Assembly (NCBI RefSeq): GCF_014230055.1
Contig: NZ_JACHVA010000132.1
Location: forward strand, 1 to 60,046
Source of the DNA: Puniceicoccus vermicola
Lineage (GTDB): Bacteria > Verrucomicrobiota > Verrucomicrobiia > Opitutales > Puniceicoccaceae
Length of the DNA: 60,046 nt
Reading direction: 5' to 3'
Shown: positions 55,888 to 60,046 of the stretch, one piece after another
Layout: each line of letters starts with the position of its first letter
Position numbering within the stretch: the stretch's first letter is position 1
Position numbers and translations under genes: made by a program
The notes under the pieces: model-generated
Seen by the model: only the letters and a program-made list of their open reading frames with translations
Databases searched by the model: none
Told to the model about the DNA's origin: nothing

Positions 55888-56937
55888 GTGGCAAACTCTG
55901 TTACCATGAAAGACGTTGCCCGCGAATGTGGCGTGCACCAAACCACCGTCTCACTGGCACTGCGCAAGCATCCCAGCATCCCGCCCCATACTCGTGAGCG
56001 CATCAAGGCGGTGGCCGATCGCATGGGCTACCGCCCGAACCCCCTCGTCTCCGCCCTCATTTCCGAGAGGAAGAAGAACAAGCCCGTCGGAGACGGCTCG
56101 ACGCTAGCCTTCCTAACCCATTACCCGACTGCCAACGGATGGCAGCATGCGGAAAACTACGTTCTTCTGCGCAGGATGATGGAGCAGCGTGCCAGCCGAC
56201 TGGGATACAAAATCGAAGACTTCTGGATCCGGGAAAAAGGCATGACCCCACAACGGATGGGACAGATCCTCCGAAGCCGTGGCATACGGGGGATCATCTT
56301 GTGTCCCTTTCCAAAATCGGAATTCCATTTTGACTTCGATTTCAGCGACTTCGCCGCCATTGCCATCGGATTGACGTTGGTCGAGCCACGACTGGACCGC
56401 GCGACCATCGACTATGCTGCGCTGATGCAGCAGTGCATCGATCAACTCCTTCTGTCCGGCTATTCCCGAATCGGATTCGTTTCGAATACCGTTATGGATA
56501 ACCGCGTGCGGCACTTGTCACTCGGTGCCTTTCAAGCGGCGCGCTATCACCAACCCGGAAAATTCCTGAACCCTGTTTTATTCAAACAGCCACACGATTC
56601 CCAATTCGCAAAATGGGTCGACTCAAAGCGTCCTGACGTTTTGATCACCTCCAACACCCCGGAATACCACGCTTTCAAGAAACTGCTTCAGGCGATGGAG
56701 CCTGAAAACCATCCACCTGAAATCGTCAGTGTGGACAGCAGGCCCGATCTCCACGCCGAACCCGGCATGGTGCACGGCATGGTGCAAGACATGGAAGCAT
56801 TAGCCGAAGCCGCCATCGATTTTTTGACCAGTCGCGTCGAGCGAGGGATGACCGGCATCCCCCCGAGACCTCAGGCCATCACGATTGCCGGACAATGGAG
56901 GCAGGGAAACCTCCCGAGGACCGCGAAGGTCCGCTAA
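55888..56937 (+). CDS. LacI-family transcriptional regulator
   Basis: This 349-aa regulator has an N-terminal helix-turn-helix TMKDVARECGVHQTTVSLALRKHPS...MGYRPN (about 6-52) and a periplasmic-binding-like sugar domain. The GTG at 55888 gives the normal short N-terminus; ATG 55906 is an alternative. It is divergent from the PEP-CTERM gene with about 100 bp between, and its 3' end lies 15 bp from the convergent propeller gene. Confidence 0.92.
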   Translation: MANSVTMKDVARECGVHQTTVSLALRKHPSIPPHTRERIKAVADRMGYRPNPLVSALISERKKNKPVGDGSTLAFLTHYPTANGWQHAENYVLLRRMMEQRASRLGYKIEDFWIREKGMTPQRMGQILRSRGIRGIILCPFPKSEFHFDFDFSDFAAIAIGLTLVEPRLDRATIDYAALMQQCIDQLLLSGYSRIGFVSNTVMDNRVRHLSLGAFQAARYHQPGKFLNPVLFKQPHDSQFAKWVDSKRPDVLITSNTPEYHAFKKLLQAMEPENHPPEIVSVDSRPDLHAEPGMVHGMVQDMEALAEAAIDFLTSRVERGMTGIPPRPQAITIAGQWRQGNLPRTAKVR

Positions 56938-56952
56938 CGCTGGAGAGGTCTC

Positions 56953-58713
56953 CTACTCCGACAACACCAGCTTCACGATGCGCTGATTGCCGGAGTCATA
57001 AACAACGGCCCGCCGCCCGTTCACGGCGATCACCTCCGGCGCGTCCAGCTCTTGAAAAGCATCGCCGGCAACATCGGTAGTGCCCACCCCCGCCAGCGGG
57101 ACCAATTGCCCCTCACTTATATCAAATACTCCGACTCGATTCCGATCCGTATCTGAAATCCAAATACGGTTTTCGTCCACATCCAGATAGAAGCGTTGTC
57201 CGAATGTCCGGCTTTCATCATCTCCCCAGCCTTTCCAGCGCCGAGTCTCCCGCCAGCCCTTTCCGTCGTAGGCGAGCAAGAGCAGTTCACCATCGGCAGC
57301 GACCCAGAGGGAATTCTTCGGCCCGGTGGCGACGGAATCGAGTCGCTTGATCGGCTTCGCGGTTTGGAAGGTTGCCCCCCCCATCTCTTCCCCTGGTCTG
57401 CCGTCCGTATTCACGGATAACAACCTGGCCGAACCGTCTGCTTTCGCGAGTAGAGCGACGTTGCGGTTATTTAATTTCAGAATCGCCATGGAGACATAAT
57501 CCTCCATCGGATCGTCCGTGGTATCCCGTCGTGCAGGGCCATCCAGTGAACCGCTAAACCCCATTCCCCGACCGCCCCGGAAAGGACCAAACGCCACCAG
57601 AGCGTCATTCTCGAGAACATCGGCGACGAATGATTTCTCCTCCTCCCCGCTCTTGACAGATACCGGAGCGCCCGCATGCGGGATGCCGTGTTCGAGAGGG
57701 GCATCGGACCCGTCGCTCCACGCCCACACTCCGCCGTGATACCAAACGTTTCCCGCACTATCCAGCGCGAGTGCCTTGCATCTTCGCACGGAACCGATAC
57801 GACGGATGATCTCAAATCGTAGAGCATCCGGCTGCCACTCGAGAAGATGAAGGATTCCGCTCCAGCCGGAAACGGCGTAAATATGTCCTCCCAAGTAGGC
57901 CATCCCCTCTCCTTTATTGATCTCGTAGTTGCCGGGCACGTAACCGATGAAGGAACCGGAGTTTCCACCCAGCACGACACCGGGTGCCATTTCCAGATCG
58001 GCATCGAATCGACGAATCGTTCCATGATAGCTGTGACCGAACCAGGCACCGTTGAGCCATTGAAACTTATCACCGGGCATTTCCACCTCGGCATCCGGAT
58101 CCTCAATATTCTTGTAGTTTAAATTCTGCGAGATGTAGATCTCTCCATCGCCGCCTGTTTCCACCGACCTCGGTGAGCTGTTCAACGTGATCACCGACTC
58201 AATCGTACCATCGGGGCGAAAACGAAAAATCTCGCTTCCCTCGCTGGCAATCCCCCACCCATCCTCGGTAGAACCGAAGGCGATGAGGTCCGCACGAATC
58301 GGGAGCTCTTCCAGCTCTGCACCATCATCGGCATCCATCGGCAGACGATAAAGACGGTTATCCCGATTGAGGACCAGTGAGTCCTCGATCCGGGTCATCT
58401 TATCCGAATTCGACGGTCTTCCCTTGAAATCAATGGGATACGTTCCAACCTGACGCCCATCCACCGTGTAGCGTTTGATCTCGAATTGACCGCCGCTGGA
58501 CCAAAGAGTTCCCGAATCCTCGTCATAGACGACTCCCATTCCTGAAGTCGGCTGAGCAGCGAAGCGGACCAATGTTTCACCCGCCTCGCCCGAGTTTCCC
58601 AGAACCCCGACCACGTCCACCGTCACCGCAGGAAGACTCAGGCTCAGCACGAGACCAGAAGCGAGGACGATCGGACGGCTCAACATTGAAAATATCTTGA
58701 GATTATTCTTCAT
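56953..58713 (-). CDS. Secreted beta-propeller (NHL/SMP-30-like) protein, copy B
   Basis: This 586-aa protein is a paralogue of the one at 24869-26578: signal peptide, then VDVVGVLGNSGEAGETLVRFAA against DGVLGNSGNDGSTLVHFEG, GVVLGGNSGSFIGYVPGNYEINKGEGMAYLGG against GVVYGGSSGYFIGSLPEDG, and the ending DSGNQRIVKLVL. ATG 58713 overlaps the end of the broken large gene by 11 bp. The same partner order as in copy A shows that the two genes were duplicated or acquired as a unit. Confidence 0.75.
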   Translation of the reverse strand: MKNNLKIFSMLSRPIVLASGLVLSLSLPAVTVDVVGVLGNSGEAGETLVRFAAQPTSGMGVVYDEDSGTLWSSGGQFEIKRYTVDGRQVGTYPIDFKGRPSNSDKMTRIEDSLVLNRDNRLYRLPMDADDGAELEELPIRADLIAFGSTEDGWGIASEGSEIFRFRPDGTIESVITLNSSPRSVETGGDGEIYISQNLNYKNIEDPDAEVEMPGDKFQWLNGAWFGHSYHGTIRRFDADLEMAPGVVLGGNSGSFIGYVPGNYEINKGEGMAYLGGHIYAVSGWSGILHLLEWQPDALRFEIIRRIGSVRRCKALALDSAGNVWYHGGVWAWSDGSDAPLEHGIPHAGAPVSVKSGEEEKSFVADVLENDALVAFGPFRGGRGMGFSGSLDGPARRDTTDDPMEDYVSMAILKLNNRNVALLAKADGSARLLSVNTDGRPGEEMGGATFQTAKPIKRLDSVATGPKNSLWVAADGELLLLAYDGKGWRETRRWKGWGDDESRTFGQRFYLDVDENRIWISDTDRNRVGVFDISEGQLVPLAGVGTTDVAGDAFQELDAPEVIAVNGRRAVVYDSGNQRIVKLVLSE

Positions 58714-59268
58714 CAGACTTCCCTCCGAACTGAATTTCGCTCCACAGCGAAGGCTGCAGCATGATTTCTCCCGGAACGTCATTGACCAGTCCCGTGGCTT
58801 GATTCGACCAGTAATTCCGGAAGATATTGATGGTGCCTGCCGCGTCTCCGTAAATGACCCCAAAATCGCCCCGGAGCGTCTGCCCCTCGACCGCATCCAG
58901 TCCCAAATCGGCCAGTGGGATCGCTACCTCCACCTCGTAACGTCGACTGTATTTCTGGACTGCGATCTCCGCACTGCTCAGGCGCTTCACTACGTCGACA
59001 CGTTCACTGCGCCAGGGGCTTTGAAAAAGAACCCCGTCGGCCTCTACAGCATCCGGAACACGGTGACGGTACAGCACCGCAACATCCCCTTCGGCACTGG
59101 GGGCAATGAAGAGACGGAGGTCTCCCTCAACTGCACCCTGCCGCTTCGGATTGGCTTCAGGATCGGTCTGCAATTGCAGGTCAATACCGTCACCGGTTTT
59201 GAAGAGCGACTGCCAATCGCTCCCCTGATTTCGCCAAGGTGATTCGTCGTCGACTACATAATAGAGAT
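58703..59268 (-). pseudogene. C-terminal remnant of the giant lipoprotein gene, copy B, cut by an IS
   Basis: The minus-strand frame from about 59268 reads SDLYYVVDDESPWRNQGSDW...LFKTGDG, which aligns with DLVLRYSVKDPSPWVNNGKDR...LFKTGDV of the 1238-aa protein, and continues to GDFGVIYGDAAGTINIFRNYW as in its C-terminal CBM9-like domain. Upstream the frame meets a stop within the IS end. Roughly the last 190 of 1238 residues remain here; the rest lies beyond the IS, outside the window, or is lost. Confidence 0.85.
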
Positions 59269-59270
59269 CA

Positions 59271-60046
59271 CTACTGTCCAGTTAGGAACTCGTTGAATGT
59301 CAATTGATTAGGTAATTGAGGTTCGTCAAAATTTGTGCAATAATCCATAAACAGCTGATGGATAGGTGTTTTCTGAAATACGTTGACGCTCAAAACTTGC
59401 AAAATCCGGCTAAGGTTTTCGCCGAATCCATGAATCTTATTGAGACAGGCCACCATGAGGTAAACGCAGATGGCGATCCAGATTTGGGTCTTCACCGCGT
59501 TCACGGAGGTGCCGTAGAACGCTTTGATTCTGAGGTTTTGCTTGATCCATTTGAAGAACAACTCGATGTGCCAGCGACTCTTATAGATGCGGGCGATCAT
59601 GATGGCAGGAAGACCGAAATGGTTGGTGATGAATACCAGACTCTTGCCTGTTTCGAGATCGACAAAGCGGATGCGTCTGAGTTTTTCGGGGTAGTCCCGT
59701 TTGCTCTTGGTAGTCTTCAAGCCGGCGCTCTGGTCGCAACGCAAGCCAATGGCTTTGTCGACCGGGCGGGACTCGCTGACGTAGAAAGCCATATTGCTCT
59801 TTGCACGGGTGACGAAGAACGCTCCGGCTTGATGGATGCGATAGAGCCGTGCGAAATCGACGTATCCACGATCCATGACATAGATGCTTCCCGACTCGAA
59901 AACGATTTGGTCGAGCACGTTCACGTCATGCACGCTACCGTCGGTAATGCTCATAAACACTGGTATGGAGCCTCTCAAGTCGATCATCGTGTGCAGCTTG
60001 ACTGCGGCTTTGGTCTGCCTGAAACGAGCCCACGGGAACATCGAAA
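59271..60046 (-). mobile_element. IS4-family transposase, 3' part, running off the window
   Basis: The 256 residues visible are the C-terminal part of a DDE transposase. They include the first Asp region (KLHTMIDLRGSIP), the second (MDRGYVDFA), and the YREK signature YKSRWHIELFFKWIKQNL with Y-x2-R-x3-E-x6-K, typical of IS4. The stop at 59271 lies within the element's tip, ACTGGACAGTAGTG on the minus strand. The N-terminus and the other inverted repeat are beyond the right edge. Codon use is AT-richer than the neighbouring genes. Confidence 0.92.

Overview
The window looks like a chromosomal segment of a marine-type, polysaccharide-degrading Verrucomicrobiota bacterium (inference). The clues are a PEP-CTERM protein, Cys-type sulfatase plus many glycosidases, FAD_oxidored and Gfo/Idh/MocA enzymes, a sodium-pumping methylmalonyl-CoA decarboxylase with succinate/propionate genes, and long hairpin-rich intergenic tandem repeats. 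Genus cannot be set from the sequence alone.

Region 1 (1-5009) is the promoter-proximal part of an integron. intI (3669-5009, +) is divergent from a cassette array read on the minus strand from an attI-side core near 3248 to the left edge. I define five consecutive cassettes. In each, the 7 bases opening the cassette are the exact reverse complement of the 7 bases opening its own attC: GTTCTGA/TCAGAAC, GATCTAC/GTAGATC, GTTCACT/AGTGAAC, GTTCGGC/GCCGAAC, GATGGAG/CTCCATC. Three use the canonical GTT/AAC core; two use GAT/ATC and share a second attC sequence type. Contents: a 96-aa unknown; a lipoprotein plus membrane/coiled-coil protein; two divergent unknown genes; a RidA-like protein; a DinJ/YafQ toxin-antitoxin pair with its own operator. 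A 16-bp inverted repeat of LexA type lies just before intI.

Region 2 (5010-6447) holds nine copies of a ~138-bp tandem repeat. Region 3 (6448-17948) is a metabolic module: methylmalonyl-CoA mutase small and large subunits with MeaB on the minus strand, and divergently methylmalonyl-CoA epimerase, decarboxylase alpha, OadG-like, biotin carrier and sodium-pump beta subunits, then a CoA-transferase and a strong terminator. Together these convert succinate to propionate with sodium export (or run the reverse). Region 4 (18035-24868) has a STAS-like protein, a 238-bp tandem repeat, a DnaQ-type exonuclease with a cNMP/CBS/DUF294 protein, a split ThrE-type (YjjP/YjjB-like) exporter, and a MITE-like element.

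Region 5 (24869-59270) is a carbohydrate-use island: a lipoprotein/beta-propeller pair (24869-30300), AraC regulator, two FAD_oxidored proteins, GH31, Gfo/Idh/MocA, GH95 fucosidase, GH13 phosphorylase-like enzyme, two SGNH hydrolases, a GntR-type regulator, a giant heparinase-like protein, GH130, a sulfatase split by a frameshift, a PEP-CTERM protein, a LacI regulator, and a second copy of the propeller pair. In that second copy the large partner is cut down to its C-terminus by an IS4-family element running off the right edge (59271-60046).
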